Positions 23,660-32,501 of a stretch of 38,339 bases of DNA are shown one piece after another. A program made the translations under genes and the position numbers. Positions within the stretch are counted from its first letter, which is position 1. Every line of letters begins with the position of its first letter. The DNA lies in the NCBI RefSeq assembly GCF_001552555.1, contig NZ_BCRK01000041.1, forward strand, positions 1 to 38,339. Direction: 5' to 3'. Under the pieces are notes generated by a model. That model had not been told where the DNA came from. It saw only the letters and a program-made list of their open reading frames with translations, and searched no databases. Source of the stretch: Nocardiopsis trehalosi NBRC 14201 (GTDB lineage Bacteria; Actinomycetota; Actinomycetes; Streptosporangiales; Streptosporangiaceae).

Positions 23660-25060
23660 CTATCCCAGGATCAGGGCGGCCACACCCAGCAGGGGGAGGC
23701 TGGCGGCCCACAGCAGGGTGGTCATGCCGCTCCACATCTTCATGGCCGCGCCGCCGGAGAGCCCGGTGAAGCGGGTGACGACCCAGAAGTAGGAGTCGCT
23801 CACGTAGGAGAAGACGATGGAGCCGGAGCACGCGGACAGGACGGCGAGGACCGGGTCGACCCCGGCGGCGTCCATGATGGGCGCGCTGAGGGTGGCGGAG
23901 GTGATGATGGCGACCGTTCCGGAGCCCTGCGCGACGCGGACGAAGCTGGCGATGAGGAACGGCATCAGGAACATCGGCACCGGCCAGGAGGAGACGGCCT
24001 CGGCGAGGGCGTCGCCCACCCCCGAGCCGCGCAGGACCTCGCCGAACGCGCCGCCCGCGCCGGTGATGAAGACGATCATCCCGGCGGAGGCGGCGGCGGC
24101 CGACAGCCAGCCCAGGACGGTGGAGCGGCTCGTGCCGCGCGGCGGCAGCAGGTAGACGGCGACGGCCAGGCCGATGAGCAGGGCGATCGCCGGGTTGCCG
24201 ATGAAGGTGAGGAACTCGCCGAGGGCGTTGTCGAGCCCGGCCGCGCCGGCGGCGGTGTTGCCGAGGATGAGCACCAGCGGCAGCAGCAGCGGGATGCTCG
24301 CCCGGAAGGCGCCGATGGGCGGGGTGCCGGGCTCCTCGGCGATGTCGCGGCCGTCGGCGGTGCGCCGCACCGGCTCGGTGCCGGACGCGCCGGCGGCGGA
24401 GCCGTCCGCGGCGACGGGCTCCTCGACCGGGGACGCCTCGCGCAGCGGCTCCAGGCGCGGGCCGATGAAGCGGGCGTAGGCGACGACCACCGGGAGCAGC
24501 GGCAGGGAGAACAGCGTGCCGGCCAGGATGACCGCGCCGAGGTCGGCGCCGAACGCCTGCGCGGCGGCCAGGGGGCCGGGCGTGGGCGGGATCATGTGGT
24601 GGGTGATCGACAGGCCGCCGGCCAGCGCCAGGCTGAGCGTGACCACGGGCTTGCCGTAGCGCCGCGCCAGGGAGCGCGCCAGCGGGTGCAGGATGACGAA
24701 CCCGGAGTCGCAGAACACCGGGACGGACACGACGGCGCCCGTGGCGGTCATCGCGACGTCCTCGCGGCCCTTGCCCATCAGCCGGACGAAGAGCTTGGCG
24801 AGCGCGTCGGCGCCCCCGCTCTCCTCCAGCACCTTGCCGATCATGACGCCGAGGGCGATGACGATGCCGATCCCGGCGAGCGTGTTGCCGAACCCGGTGG
24901 TGATGAGCTCCACCAGCTCGGTGACCGGGACGCCGGCGACGACGCCGGTGACCAGGGCGCCGGCGAGCAGGCCGATGAAGGCGTCGAGCCGCGACCGGAG
25001 GATGATGCCGACGGCGGCGGCGACGCCGAGGAGGAGCGCCGCCAGAAGCTGCAGTTCCAT
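23660..25060 (-). CDS. GntP-family sugar-acid permease
   Basis: This is a 466-residue integral membrane protein with about 12 spans, starting at ATG 25060-25058. Typical GntP blocks are ALGVMIGKVLEESGGADALA, VSVPVFCDSGFVILHPLAR, GGLSITHHMIPPTPGPLAA and the late SGTVAIITSATLSAPIM and YVSDSYFWVVTRF. The family takes up gluconate and related sugar acids by proton symport. The neighbouring kinase and dehydrogenase suggest D-threonate or a similar four-carbon acid as substrate. A hydrophilic loop of about 60 residues in the middle (after GPRLEPLREASPVEEP) is longer than in E. coli GntP. It is the second gene of the operon, 24 bp after the regulator. Confidence 0.9.
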   Translation of the reverse strand: MELQLLAALLLGVAAAVGIILRSRLDAFIGLLAGALVTGVVAGVPVTELVELITTGFGNTLAGIGIVIALGVMIGKVLEESGGADALAKLFVRLMGKGREDVAMTATGAVVSVPVFCDSGFVILHPLARSLARRYGKPVVTLSLALAGGLSITHHMIPPTPGPLAAAQAFGADLGAVILAGTLFSLPLLPVVVAYARFIGPRLEPLREASPVEEPVAADGSAAGASGTEPVRRTADGRDIAEEPGTPPIGAFRASIPLLLPLVLILGNTAAGAAGLDNALGEFLTFIGNPAIALLIGLAVAVYLLPPRGTSRSTVLGWLSAAAASAGMIVFITGAGGAFGEVLRGSGVGDALAEAVSSWPVPMFLMPFLIASFVRVAQGSGTVAIITSATLSAPIMDAAGVDPVLAVLSACSGSIVFSYVSDSYFWVVTRFTGLSGGAAMKMWSGMTTLLWAASLPLLGVAALILG

Positions 25061-25084
25061 GGGTGAAGTGCCCCTTTCTCGGGG

Positions 25085-25870
25085 TCAGTCCGTCGACGCC
25101 GGCGGGTTGGGGACGCCGGCGGCGGGAACGAGGTGGGGGACGCAGCCGGGGTGGCCGCGCAGGGCGCGGGCGGCCGCGCCGTCCAGGCCGTCGTCGGTGA
25201 CGACCTCCACGGGGCCCGGGACGACCGCCCAGTGCGGGTGGGCGTCGACGCCGATCTTGGAGGAGTCGGCGACGATGACGGTCCGGCGGGCGCTGCGCAT
25301 CTGCAACTCCTTGACGGCCGCCAGTTCCGGGCTGGGGCAGTTGACGCCGCGCCCGGGGACGACGCCGTCGGCGCCGATGAAGGCGATGTCGGCGGTGATC
25401 CGCTCCAGCACGCCGCGTGCGTAGTCGCCGACCATCGAGCCGCGGCGGCGCCGCACGCGCCCGCCGACGACGATCAGTTCGATGCCCTCGGCGTCGTGCA
25501 GGGCCGCCATCGGTCCCAGCCCCGTGGTGACCACAGTGGGCCCGGACCGGGCGGCGAGGCGCTCGGCGATGAACGTGGTGGTGCTGCCGGAGTCGAGCAG
25601 GACGACGTCGTCGTCGCGCACGAGCCCGGCGGCGTAGGCCGCGATCTGCCGCTTGGCCTGCGCGTTGTGCAGGCTCTTCTGCGTCCAGGACAGCTCGGTG
25701 CCGACGATCGCCGGTACCGCGCCGCCGTGGGTGCGCACCACCTTCCCGGCCTGCTCCAGCTCCGTCAGGCCGCGGCGGACCGTGGACGGGCTGATGCCGA
25801 GTGCCTGGGCGAGGTCCTCGACCCGCTGGACGCCGTCGGTGACGGCGTCCAGGAGCTGCTGGTGGCGCAC
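25085..25870 (-). CDS. DeoR/GlpR-family transcriptional regulator of the threonate operon
   Basis: This is a 261-residue protein starting at GTG 25870-25868 behind GAGGGGG. The N-terminal winged helix-turn-helix (VEDLAQALGISPSTVRRGLT, then GKVVRTHGG) is typical of DeoR. The C-terminal sugar-phosphate sensing domain shows LLDSGSTTTFIAERL, VVTTGLGPMAAL, VVGGRVRRRRGSMVG and DIAFIGADGV. Such regulators usually repress and are released by a phosphorylated intermediate, here plausibly D-threonate 4-phosphate or a product. It is the first gene of the operon it should control. A long inverted repeat with ATTTCG/CGAAAT half-sites lies just upstream, consistent with autoregulation. Confidence 0.92.
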   Translation of the reverse strand: MRHQQLLDAVTDGVQRVEDLAQALGISPSTVRRGLTELEQAGKVVRTHGGAVPAIVGTELSWTQKSLHNAQAKRQIAAYAAGLVRDDDVVLLDSGSTTTFIAERLAARSGPTVVTTGLGPMAALHDAEGIELIVVGGRVRRRRGSMVGDYARGVLERITADIAFIGADGVVPGRGVNCPSPELAAVKELQMRSARRTVIVADSSKIGVDAHPHWAVVPGPVEVVTDDGLDGAAARALRGHPGCVPHLVPAAGVPNPPASTD

Positions 25871-25881
25871 CCGATCCCCCT

Positions 25882-25932
25882 CGTGCTCATTTCGCGCAGG
25901 TGAACGTGATCACGATGACCGAAATGAGCACG
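25882..25932. promoter_or_regulatory. 13-bp inverted repeat, probable DeoR-family operator
   Basis: CGTGCTCATTTCG (25882-25894) and CGAAATGAGCACG (25920-25932) are perfect inverted repeats with a 25-bp spacer. The spacer itself contains the palindrome CGTGATCACG (25905-25914). The site lies 12 bp upstream of the regulator start, next to its ribosome-binding site. TTTCG/CGAAA half-sites are common in DeoR-family operators. Confidence 0.65.
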
Positions 25933-26088
25933 TAATGCAAGCAGACGGCGAAAACTTGACCAAACCACGCATCGGAGTCGGCCGGTCCCGCGCCGTCACC
26001 CGTTCCGCCCCGCGTCCACCCCCGCCTCCACCAGGGCGCCGCCCGCCGGATCCCCCGGCGTCCCGCCCCGCCGGGAAGGCCCGGACAC

Positions 26089-26126
26089 GGCCGAGGGCGC
26101 CCCGCTGCGGCGGGGCGCCCTCGGCC
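26089..26126 (-). terminator. 17-bp hairpin terminator after the alcohol dehydrogenase gene
   Basis: Arms 26089-26105 and 26110-26126 pair perfectly around TGCG, 8 nt past the minus-strand stop at 26135. There is no T-run. The rest of the stretch 25933-26088 holds no recognisable gene. Confidence 0.68.
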
Positions 26127-26134
26127 GGCGCGGG

Positions 26135-27313
26135 TCACGGCTGCAGGACGACCTTCACGACACCGTCGCGCTTCTTCTGGAACGCCTCGTAGGCGCGGGG
26201 CGCCTCCGCCAGGGGCAGCCGGTGCGTCGCGAAGCCGTCCACGCCCAGCGGGTCGTCGTCGGTGAGCAGCGGCAGGATGTCGTCGACCCACCGGCGCACG
26301 TTCGCCTGGCCCATGCGCAGCTGCACCTGCTTGTCGAACATGGTGAGCAGCGGCATCGGGTCGGCCGCGCCCCCGTAGACACCGCTGAGCGAGACCGTGC
26401 CGCCCCGGCGCACCAGGTCGATCGCCGCGTGCAGGGCCGCCATCCGGTCCATGCCCGCCGTGCTCATCGCCTTGGCCGCCAGCCCGCGCGGCAGGAACTG
26501 CGCGGTGCGCTGGGCGGCCTTCTGCATCGGCGCCCCGTGCGCCTCCATGCCGACCGCGTCGATCACCGCGTCCGGGCCGCGCCCCTCGGTCCGGTCGCGG
26601 ATGGCGTCGGCGTACGTGTCGTCGCGCGCGTCGAAGACCTCCACCCCGCGCTCGGCCGCGCGCCGCAGCCGCTCCGGGACCAGGTCCACGCCGAACACCC
26701 GCTCGGCGCCCCGGTGGCGGGCGATGCGGCAGGCCATGTCGCCGATCGGCCCCAGGCCGAGCACGGCCACCGACCCGCCGGGCGGGACGTCGGCGTAGGC
26801 CACGGCCTGCCAGGCGGTCGGCAGCACGTCCGACAGGTAGAGGAACCGCTCGTCGGGCACCGACGCCGGCACCTTGATGGGCCCGTACTGGGCCTGCGGC
26901 ACCCGCAGGAACTCCGCCTGGGCGCCCGGCACCGCGCCGTACAGGCGGGTGTAGCCGAACAGGGCCGCGCCCATGCCCTGCTCGCGCACCTGCGTCGTCT
27001 CGCACTGGGTCTGCAGGCCGTCCCCGCACATCCGGCAGTGGCCGCAGGCGATCTGGAACGGCACCACCACCCGGTCGCCCACCGACAGGTTCGGCACCTC
27101 GGCGCCGACCGCCTCCACCACGCCCATCGGCTCGTGGCCGAGGACGTCCCCCGGGTTCATGAACGGGGCGAGCACCTCGTACAGGTGCAGGTCGGAGCCG
27201 CACAGCCCGCTGGAGGTGACGCGGATGACGGCGTCCGTCGGCTCCTGGATGGCGGGGTCGGGCACCGTCTCCACCCGCACGTCGCGCGCGCCCCGCCAGA
27301 CCACGGCCTTCAT
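26135..27313 (-). CDS. Zinc-dependent medium-chain alcohol dehydrogenase
   Basis: This is a 392-residue protein starting at ATG 27313-27311 with GGAGGAACG upstream. Catalytic zinc ligands are C38 (SSGLCGSDLH), H60 and E61 (GHEPMG). Structural zinc ligands are C90, C93, C96 and C104 (ACGHCRMCGDGLQTQC). The NAD(P)-binding fold has VAVLGLGPIGDMACRIA. Length and blocks such as GDRVVVPFQIACGHC and PTAWQAVAYADVPPGG fit the glutathione-independent formaldehyde dehydrogenase-like branch of the family, so a short aldehyde or alcohol is a likely substrate. It has its own ribosome-binding site and terminator and lies 135 bp past the GH3 gene, behind a hairpin, so it is probably transcribed separately. 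Confidence 0.88.
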   Translation of the reverse strand: MKAVVWRGARDVRVETVPDPAIQEPTDAVIRVTSSGLCGSDLHLYEVLAPFMNPGDVLGHEPMGVVEAVGAEVPNLSVGDRVVVPFQIACGHCRMCGDGLQTQCETTQVREQGMGAALFGYTRLYGAVPGAQAEFLRVPQAQYGPIKVPASVPDERFLYLSDVLPTAWQAVAYADVPPGGSVAVLGLGPIGDMACRIARHRGAERVFGVDLVPERLRRAAERGVEVFDARDDTYADAIRDRTEGRGPDAVIDAVGMEAHGAPMQKAAQRTAQFLPRGLAAKAMSTAGMDRMAALHAAIDLVRRGGTVSLSGVYGGAADPMPLLTMFDKQVQLRMGQANVRRWVDDILPLLTDDDPLGVDGFATHRLPLAEAPRAYEAFQKKRDGVVKVVLQP

Positions 27314-27393
27314 GGCGTTCCTCCGTCCCTCCCCGGCCTCGGCCCGACCGGGGTCATCGCGGTCCCCCTCCACTTGCCGAGCGGGGCACCGGC

Positions 27394-27430
27394 AAACGCG
27401 GCCGCCGGTCCCGTGGGACCGGCGGCCGCG
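27394..27430 (-). terminator. 16-bp hairpin plus short T-run after GH3 gene
   Basis: Arms 27397-27412 and 27415-27430 pair perfectly. On the minus strand TTT follows (27396-27394). The hairpin is 19 nt past the stop of the GH3 gene and separates it from the alcohol dehydrogenase gene. Confidence 0.65.
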
Positions 27431-27448
27431 CCCGGCGGCCCGCCCGGG

Positions 27449-29302
27449 TCAGTAGGTGAGGCCGAACCCGGGGGCGAACAGCGGGCTCTGCCCGTCTCCC
27501 TCGTTGACGGGCTGCTGCTCCGCGGAGCGGGGCCACGACACCGGCAGCCGCCCGGTGGGCGGCACCGCGCCGAACAGCACGTCGGCCACGCCCGCGCCCT
27601 CCGACCCCGGCAGCCACGCCGCGACCAGGGCGTCCCACGCGCCGATGTGGTCGGCCACGTCCACCGGCCGGCCCGACACAACGACCACGACCAGCGGCAG
27701 CCCCGACTCGGCCAGCCGGGTGAGCGTGGCGGTGTCCTCCTCGTCCAGGACCACCCCTTCGGGCCGGTCGCCGTACCCCTCGGCGTAGGGGGTCTCCCCG
27801 ACCACGGCGACGGCCGCCCGGTAGGGCCCGTCGGTGTCCTCGGCGTGCCGGTCGTAGACGACCTCGGTGTCCGGGGCCGCGGCGCGGATGCCCTCCAGGA
27901 TGGAGGTGCCCTCGGTGATGTCGCCGCTGCCGCCCTGCCAGGTGATGGTCCAGCCCCCGCTCTGGTTGCCGATGTCGTCGGCGTTCTTCCCGGCGACCAG
28001 CAGGGGCCCGCCCCCGGGTGCCAGGGGCAGCAGCCCGCCGTCGTTCTTCAGCAGCACCTGGGAGGCCGCCGCCGCCTCGCGGGCGAGCGCCCGGTGCTCC
28101 TCGCCGCCCACCTCGGGCAGCAGGTCGCGGCGGGCGAACGGCGCCTCGAACAGGCCCATGTCGACCTTCGCGGTGAGGATGCGCCGCACCGCGTCGTCGA
28201 TGCGCGCCACCGGCACCCGGCCGGCCGCCACCTCGCCGGCCAGGTCGGTGACGAACCGGTCGTGGCCCTTGGAGAGCATGACCATGTCCATCCCGGCGTT
28301 GACCGCCGTGGTCAGCTCCTCGGCGGTGAAGTCGCGGCCGCCGCTGATGCGGCCCACCCCGTCGAAGTCGGAGACGACGACGCCGTCGAAGCCCAGTTCG
28401 CCCTTGAGCACGTCGGTGATGAGGTAGCGGTCGGCGTGCGCCTTGACGCCGTTCCAGCTGCTGTAGGACACCATCACCGACGCCACGCCCCGGCGCACCG
28501 CCTCGCGGAACGGCGGCAGGTGCACCGCCCGCAGCTCCTCCTCGTCCACCCGCACGTCGCCGCGGTCGGTCCCGTCCTCGGTGGCGCCGTCGCCCAGGTA
28601 GTGCTTCGCGGTGGCCATGACCGACGCGGCGCCGCCGCCCAGCCGCGCGCCCTGGTAGCCGTCGACGGCGGTGGTCATGGCGCTCGGCAGGGCCGGGGTC
28701 TCGCCGAACGACTCGTACGAGCGGCCCCACCGGTCGTCGCGGACCACGCACACGCACGGCGCGAAGTTCCAGTCGATCCCGGTGGCGGCCACCTCGACGG
28801 CGGTGGCCTCGGCCACCCGCCGCACCAGTTCGGGGTCGCCCGCGGCGCCCAGGCCGATGTTGTGCGGGAAGATCGTCGCCCCGTGCACGTTGTTGTGCCC
28901 GTGCACGGCGTCGACCCCGTACAGGATCGGGATGCCCAGCGGGGTGTCGAGCGCGGCGCGCTGGTAGGCGTCGTACATGTCCGCCCACGCCTCGGGGGTG
29001 TTGGGTTCGGGGCCCGAGCCCCCGGCGCTGAGCACCGACCCCAGTCGGTGCTCGGCGACCGCGGCCGGGTCGGCCGCGGCGCGCTCGATCTGCACCATCT
29101 GGCCGAGCTTGTCCTCCAGGGACATCCGCGCCATGAGGTCCTCGACCCGCCGGTCGGTCTCGGCCCGCGGATCGAGGTAGGCGGGCGGGGCGCCGGCCTG
29201 GGCCGGCCCCAGGCCGGTGGCGAACAGGATCGCGGCCCCGGCGGCCAGCAGCGGTGCGGCGCCGCGCGGGCGGCGCCGCGCACGGTGAGCGGACGCAGGC
29301 AT
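27449..29302 (-). CDS. Secreted glycoside hydrolase family 3 beta-glucosidase-like enzyme
   Basis: This is a 617-residue protein starting at ATG 29302-29300 (MPASAHRARR) behind GAGGAG. Residues 1-37 are a signal peptide: Arg-rich, then LLAAGAAILFATG, with cleavage likely at AQA-GA. The GH3 barrel shows LYGVDAVHGHNNV, VMATAKHYLGDGATEDGTDRG, and GVVVSDFDGV, in which D312 is the predicted nucleophile. The second domain includes LLKNDGGLLPLAPG, GGWTITWQGG and the closing GRLPVSWPRS. This layout is typical of exo-acting beta-glucosidases on beta-glucan or cello-oligosaccharides. An upstream in-frame start at 29359 would spoil the signal peptide. It lies 102 bp after dxs on the same strand. Confidence 0.9.
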   Translation of the reverse strand: MPASAHRARRRPRGAAPLLAAGAAILFATGLGPAQAGAPPAYLDPRAETDRRVEDLMARMSLEDKLGQMVQIERAAADPAAVAEHRLGSVLSAGGSGPEPNTPEAWADMYDAYQRAALDTPLGIPILYGVDAVHGHNNVHGATIFPHNIGLGAAGDPELVRRVAEATAVEVAATGIDWNFAPCVCVVRDDRWGRSYESFGETPALPSAMTTAVDGYQGARLGGGAASVMATAKHYLGDGATEDGTDRGDVRVDEEELRAVHLPPFREAVRRGVASVMVSYSSWNGVKAHADRYLITDVLKGELGFDGVVVSDFDGVGRISGGRDFTAEELTTAVNAGMDMVMLSKGHDRFVTDLAGEVAAGRVPVARIDDAVRRILTAKVDMGLFEAPFARRDLLPEVGGEEHRALAREAAAASQVLLKNDGGLLPLAPGGGPLLVAGKNADDIGNQSGGWTITWQGGSGDITEGTSILEGIRAAAPDTEVVYDRHAEDTDGPYRAAVAVVGETPYAEGYGDRPEGVVLDEEDTATLTRLAESGLPLVVVVVSGRPVDVADHIGAWDALVAAWLPGSEGAGVADVLFGAVPPTGRLPVSWPRSAEQQPVNEGDGQSPLFAPGFGLTY

Positions 29303-29353
29303 GCAGTCTCCTCGATGGACCCGCTCCGCTCCCCCGGGTTCCCACGATCGGTC

Positions 29354-29366
29354 ACGCACCGTGCGT
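29354..29366. promoter_or_regulatory. ACGCAC-C-GTGCGT palindrome upstream of GH3 gene
   Basis: A perfect 6-bp dyad with one central base lies 52 bp upstream of the GH3 start, in the 102-bp gap after dxs. A further GTGCGT occurs at 29386-29391. This is a candidate operator only. Confidence 0.3.
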
Positions 29367-29404
29367 TGGCAAGCACGCCACGCGGTGCGTCCGGACGGCC
29401 GCGG

Positions 29405-31216
29405 TCAGCCCCGGTGCAGCCGCGCCAACCGGTGCAGGACCGCGCCCGCGATCCCGTCGGCGTCGAGCCCGTGCGCGGCGAGCAGCCGCGACCGCGACCC
29501 GTGCGGCAGGAACCGCGGCGGCAGCGCCAGCGTGGCCGCGCAGGCGCGCCCGCCCTCGCCGGCCAGCTCCTGGGCCAGCCGGGCGCCCAGCGCGCCGGTC
29601 CCGGAGCCGTCCTCGACGGCCAGCACCAGCCGGTGCGCGCGGGCCAGCCCCAGCAGGCCGGGGTCGAGCGGGGCGATCCACCGGGGGTCGACCACGGTGA
29701 CGGGCACCCCGTCGGCGGCGAGCTCGTCGGCCGCCGCCAGGCACGCGCCCGCCAGCGGGCCCACCGACACCAGCAGCACCCGGGCGTCGGGGTCCTCGCG
29801 CAGCACGTCGCACCGGCCCACCCGGCGCAGCGCGGGGATGTCGGGGCCGACGGCCGCCTTGGGGTAGCGCAGCGCGGTGGGGCCGTCGACGCAGGACACC
29901 GCCTCGCGCAGGAGTTCGCGCAGCCGCCCGCAGTCGCGCGGCGCGGCCAGCCGCAGGCCGGGAACCACCGGCAGCAGCGCGGCGTCCCACACGCCGTGGT
30001 GGCTGGGGCCGTCGGGGCCGGTGATCCCGGCGCGGTCGAGCACGAAGGTCACCGGCAGCCGGTGCAGGGCGACGTCCATGAGGACCTGGTCGAGCGCCCG
30101 GGTGAGGAAGGTGGCGTACACGGCGACCACCGGGTGCAGGCCGCCGAAGGCCATCCCGGCGGCGGAGGTGACGGCGTGCTGCTCGGCGATGCCGACGTCG
30201 AAGACCCGGTCGGGGAAGCGCTCGGCGAACGGGCCCAGCCCGGCGGGCTCGCGCATGGCGGCGGTCAGGCACACGACGTCGTCGCGGGCTGCGCCGATGG
30301 CGGCGATCTCCTCGGCGAACACCGTGGTCCAGGTGGCGCCGCCGCCCCCCACTGGGCGGCCGGTGGCGGGGTCGAGGGGGCCCACCGCGTGCATGTGGTC
30401 GGTGGTGTCGCGCTCGGCGGGCGGGTAGCCGCGGCCCTTGCGGGTGACGCAGTGCACCACCACGGCGCGGCCCAGCCGGTCGGCGGCGCGCAGCGCGTCC
30501 TCGACCGCCGCGATGTCGTGGCCGTCGACCGGGCCGATGTAGGCCAGCCCGAGGTCCTCGAAGAGGTTGCCGCCCGCCGGCGGCGCCCCCGGGGCCGCGG
30601 CGCGCAGCCCGGCCAGGTGCCGGGCGGCCCCGCCGACCGTGGGGGCGTAGGAGCGGCCGTTGTCGTTGAGCAGGACGACGACCGGCCGCTCCGGCGCGGC
30701 GCCGATGCTGTTCAGCGCCTCCCAGCTGAGCCCGCCGGTGAGCGCGCCGTCGCCGACCACCGCGACGACCCGGCGGCCGGTCTCGCCGCGCAGCGCGAAC
30801 GCCTTGGCCAGGCCGTCGGCGTAGGACAGCGCGGTGGCGGCGTGCGAGTTCTCGACCACGTCGTGCGGCGACTCGGCCCGCGAGGGGTACCCGGACAGGC
30901 CGCCGTCGCGGCGCAGGGTGTCGAACCCGGCGCGGCGCCCAGTGAGGATCTTGTGCACGTAGGTCTGGTGGCCGGTGTCGAAGACCAGGGCGTCGGCGGC
31001 GGAGTCGAACACCCGGTGCGCCGCGATGGTGATCTCGACGGCGCCGAGGTTGGGGCCCAGGTGCCCGCCGGTGCGCGCCACCCGGTCGACCAGGAACGCG
31101 CGGATCTCGGTGGCGAGGGCGGGCAGCGCGTCGGCGGGCAGGGCGCGCACGTCGGCCGGGCCGGCGATGCCCCGGAGCAGGCGGGCCCCGGTGGGCCCGG
31201 CGGAGGTGGCGGTCAT
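29405..31216 (-). CDS. dxs: 1-deoxy-D-xylulose-5-phosphate synthase
   Basis: This 603-residue, thiamine-diphosphate-dependent enzyme joins pyruvate and glyceraldehyde 3-phosphate in the first step of the MEP isoprenoid pathway. Blocks include [50 protein letters not shown], the cofactor motif GDGALTGG with [32 protein letters not shown] and [15 protein letters not shown]. The start ATG at 31216 overlaps the ispH stop (ATGA), so the two are coupled. The segment between APTVGG and [17 protein letters not shown] is about 35-40 residues shorter than in E. coli Dxs. A housekeeping copy probably exists elsewhere, because this one is embedded in the encapsulin operon. Confidence 0.94.
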   Translation of the reverse strand: MTATSAGPTGARLLRGIAGPADVRALPADALPALATEIRAFLVDRVARTGGHLGPNLGAVEITIAAHRVFDSAADALVFDTGHQTYVHKILTGRRAGFDTLRRDGGLSGYPSRAESPHDVVENSHAATALSYADGLAKAFALRGETGRRVVAVVGDGALTGGLSWEALNSIGAAPERPVVVLLNDNGRSYAPTVGGAARHLAGLRAAAPGAPPAGGNLFEDLGLAYIGPVDGHDIAAVEDALRAADRLGRAVVVHCVTRKGRGYPPAERDTTDHMHAVGPLDPATGRPVGGGGATWTTVFAEEIAAIGAARDDVVCLTAAMREPAGLGPFAERFPDRVFDVGIAEQHAVTSAAGMAFGGLHPVVAVYATFLTRALDQVLMDVALHRLPVTFVLDRAGITGPDGPSHHGVWDAALLPVVPGLRLAAPRDCGRLRELLREAVSCVDGPTALRYPKAAVGPDIPALRRVGRCDVLREDPDARVLLVSVGPLAGACLAAADELAADGVPVTVVDPRWIAPLDPGLLGLARAHRLVLAVEDGSGTGALGARLAQELAGEGGRACAATLALPPRFLPHGSRSRLLAAHGLDADGIAGAVLHRLARLHRG

Positions 31217-32478
31217 GACGGCCGCACCGCCGGCGGCAGGGTGAAGCGCAGGGTCTCGCGGGTGGTGGTGCGCTCGTGGACGTCGAGCGGGCCGAGCCAG
31301 CCGAGGGCGGCGACGACCGCGTCGACCAGCACGGGCGGCGCCGACGCCCCGGCGGTCAGCCCCACGGTGGCCGCCCCGGCCAGCCATTCGGGGCGGATGT
31401 CGGCGGCGGAGTCGATCAGGTGGGCCGGGGTGCCGCGGCGCTCGGCGAGTTCGACCAGGCGCACGGAGTTGGAGGAGTTGGCGGAGCCGACGACGAGCAC
31501 GGTGTCGGCGTCGTCGGCGATGGCGCCCAGCGCGTCCTGCCGGTTGGTGGTGGCGTAGCAGATGTCGTCGGACCCGGGGCCGCGCAGCGCGGGGAAGCGG
31601 GCGCGCAGGGCGTCGACCACGGCGGCGGCCTCGTCCACGGCGAGGGTGGTCTGGGTGAGGTAGGAGACCCGCTCGGGGTCGGCGACCTCGACCCGGGCGG
31701 CGTCCTCGGGGGTGGCGACGAGGACGGTGCGGTCGGGGGCCTCGCCCAGGGTGCCCTCGACCTCCTCGTGCCCGGCGTGGCCGATGAGGACGACGGTGTC
31801 GCCGCGGGCGGCGAACCGGCGGGCCTCCGCGTGCACCTTGGTGACCAGCGGGCAGGTGGCGTCGATGACCCGCAGGCCGCGCCGCGCGGCGGCGGCGTGC
31901 ACGTCGGGGGCGACGCCGTGCGCCGAGAACACCACGGTGGCGCCGTCGGGGACGGGGTCGAGGGTGTCGACGAACACCGCGCCGCGCGCGGTCAGGTCGG
32001 CCACCACCCGGGTGTTGTGCACGATCTGCTTGCGCACGTAGACGGGGGCGCCGCGCAGTTCCAGGGCGCGTTCGACCACCTCGATGGCGCGTTCGACGCC
32101 GGCGCAGAACGAGCGGGGGGCGGCGAGCAGGACGGTGCGCGGCGGCCCGGCGACGGCGCGCCAGGCGGCGAGCGCGGCGCGGACGGCGCGGACGCCGGCG
32201 GGGTCGTCCGGGGCGGCCGCGGCGGCCAGCCCGCTGCGGCCGTCGGGGGCGAGGACCGCGAGGCCGGGGGCGGCGCCGGCCCCACGGCCCAGGCGCAGGT
32301 CGCCGCGCCCGGTGGCGACGCCGGCGCGGCGGAGTTCGCCGTCGAGCAGGTCGGCGGCGGGGCAGGGCAGGTGGGCGCCCCCGGGGCCGATCAGGCGGTC
32401 GGCGACCACCACGCGGCCGGGTTCGGGGCGTCCGGCCCCGTGCGCGGGGGCCGTCCGGTGGGCTGCGGTGTCGGACAT
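31213..32478 (-). CDS. ispH: 4-hydroxy-3-methylbut-2-enyl diphosphate reductase with extra N-terminal domain
   Basis: This is a 421-residue protein starting at ATG 32478-32476 behind GAGGAGG. From about residue 114 it is a full IspH ([20 protein letters not shown]). Iron-sulfur cysteines C125, C209 and C307, H154, H187 and H237 and acid E239 match E. coli C12, C96, C197, H41, H74, H124 and E126 at the same or nearly the same spacing. IspH makes IPP and DMAPP in the last MEP step. The first 113 residues are extra. About 22 are disordered, then comes a small domain ([38 protein letters not shown]) that I cannot assign. It lies 23 bp after the prenyl synthase gene and overlaps dxs by 4 bp. Confidence 0.93.
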   Translation of the reverse strand: MSDTAAHRTAPAHGAGRPEPGRVVVADRLIGPGGAHLPCPAADLLDGELRRAGVATGRGDLRLGRGAGAAPGLAVLAPDGRSGLAAAAAPDDPAGVRAVRAALAAWRAVAGPPRTVLLAAPRSFCAGVERAIEVVERALELRGAPVYVRKQIVHNTRVVADLTARGAVFVDTLDPVPDGATVVFSAHGVAPDVHAAAARRGLRVIDATCPLVTKVHAEARRFAARGDTVVLIGHAGHEEVEGTLGEAPDRTVLVATPEDAARVEVADPERVSYLTQTTLAVDEAAAVVDALRARFPALRGPGSDDICYATTNRQDALGAIADDADTVLVVGSANSSNSVRLVELAERRGTPAHLIDSAADIRPEWLAGAATVGLTAGASAPPVLVDAVVAALGWLGPLDVHERTTTRETLRFTLPPAVRPS

Positions 32479-32501
32479 GGGCGCTGCCTCCTCGCGGGCG
32501 G

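Noticed and set aside
26135-29302. Alcohol dehydrogenase and GH3 as encapsulated cargo
   Set aside because: GH3 has a signal peptide and is exported. The dehydrogenase lies behind a terminator and has no unusual terminal extension.
26222-31558. An open frame of 1778 codons on the plus strand across ADH, GH3 and dxs
   Set aside because: It is antisense to three well-supported genes. It has Gly/Arg/Val/His-rich composition with no domain, as expected from complementary codons in very GC-rich DNA.
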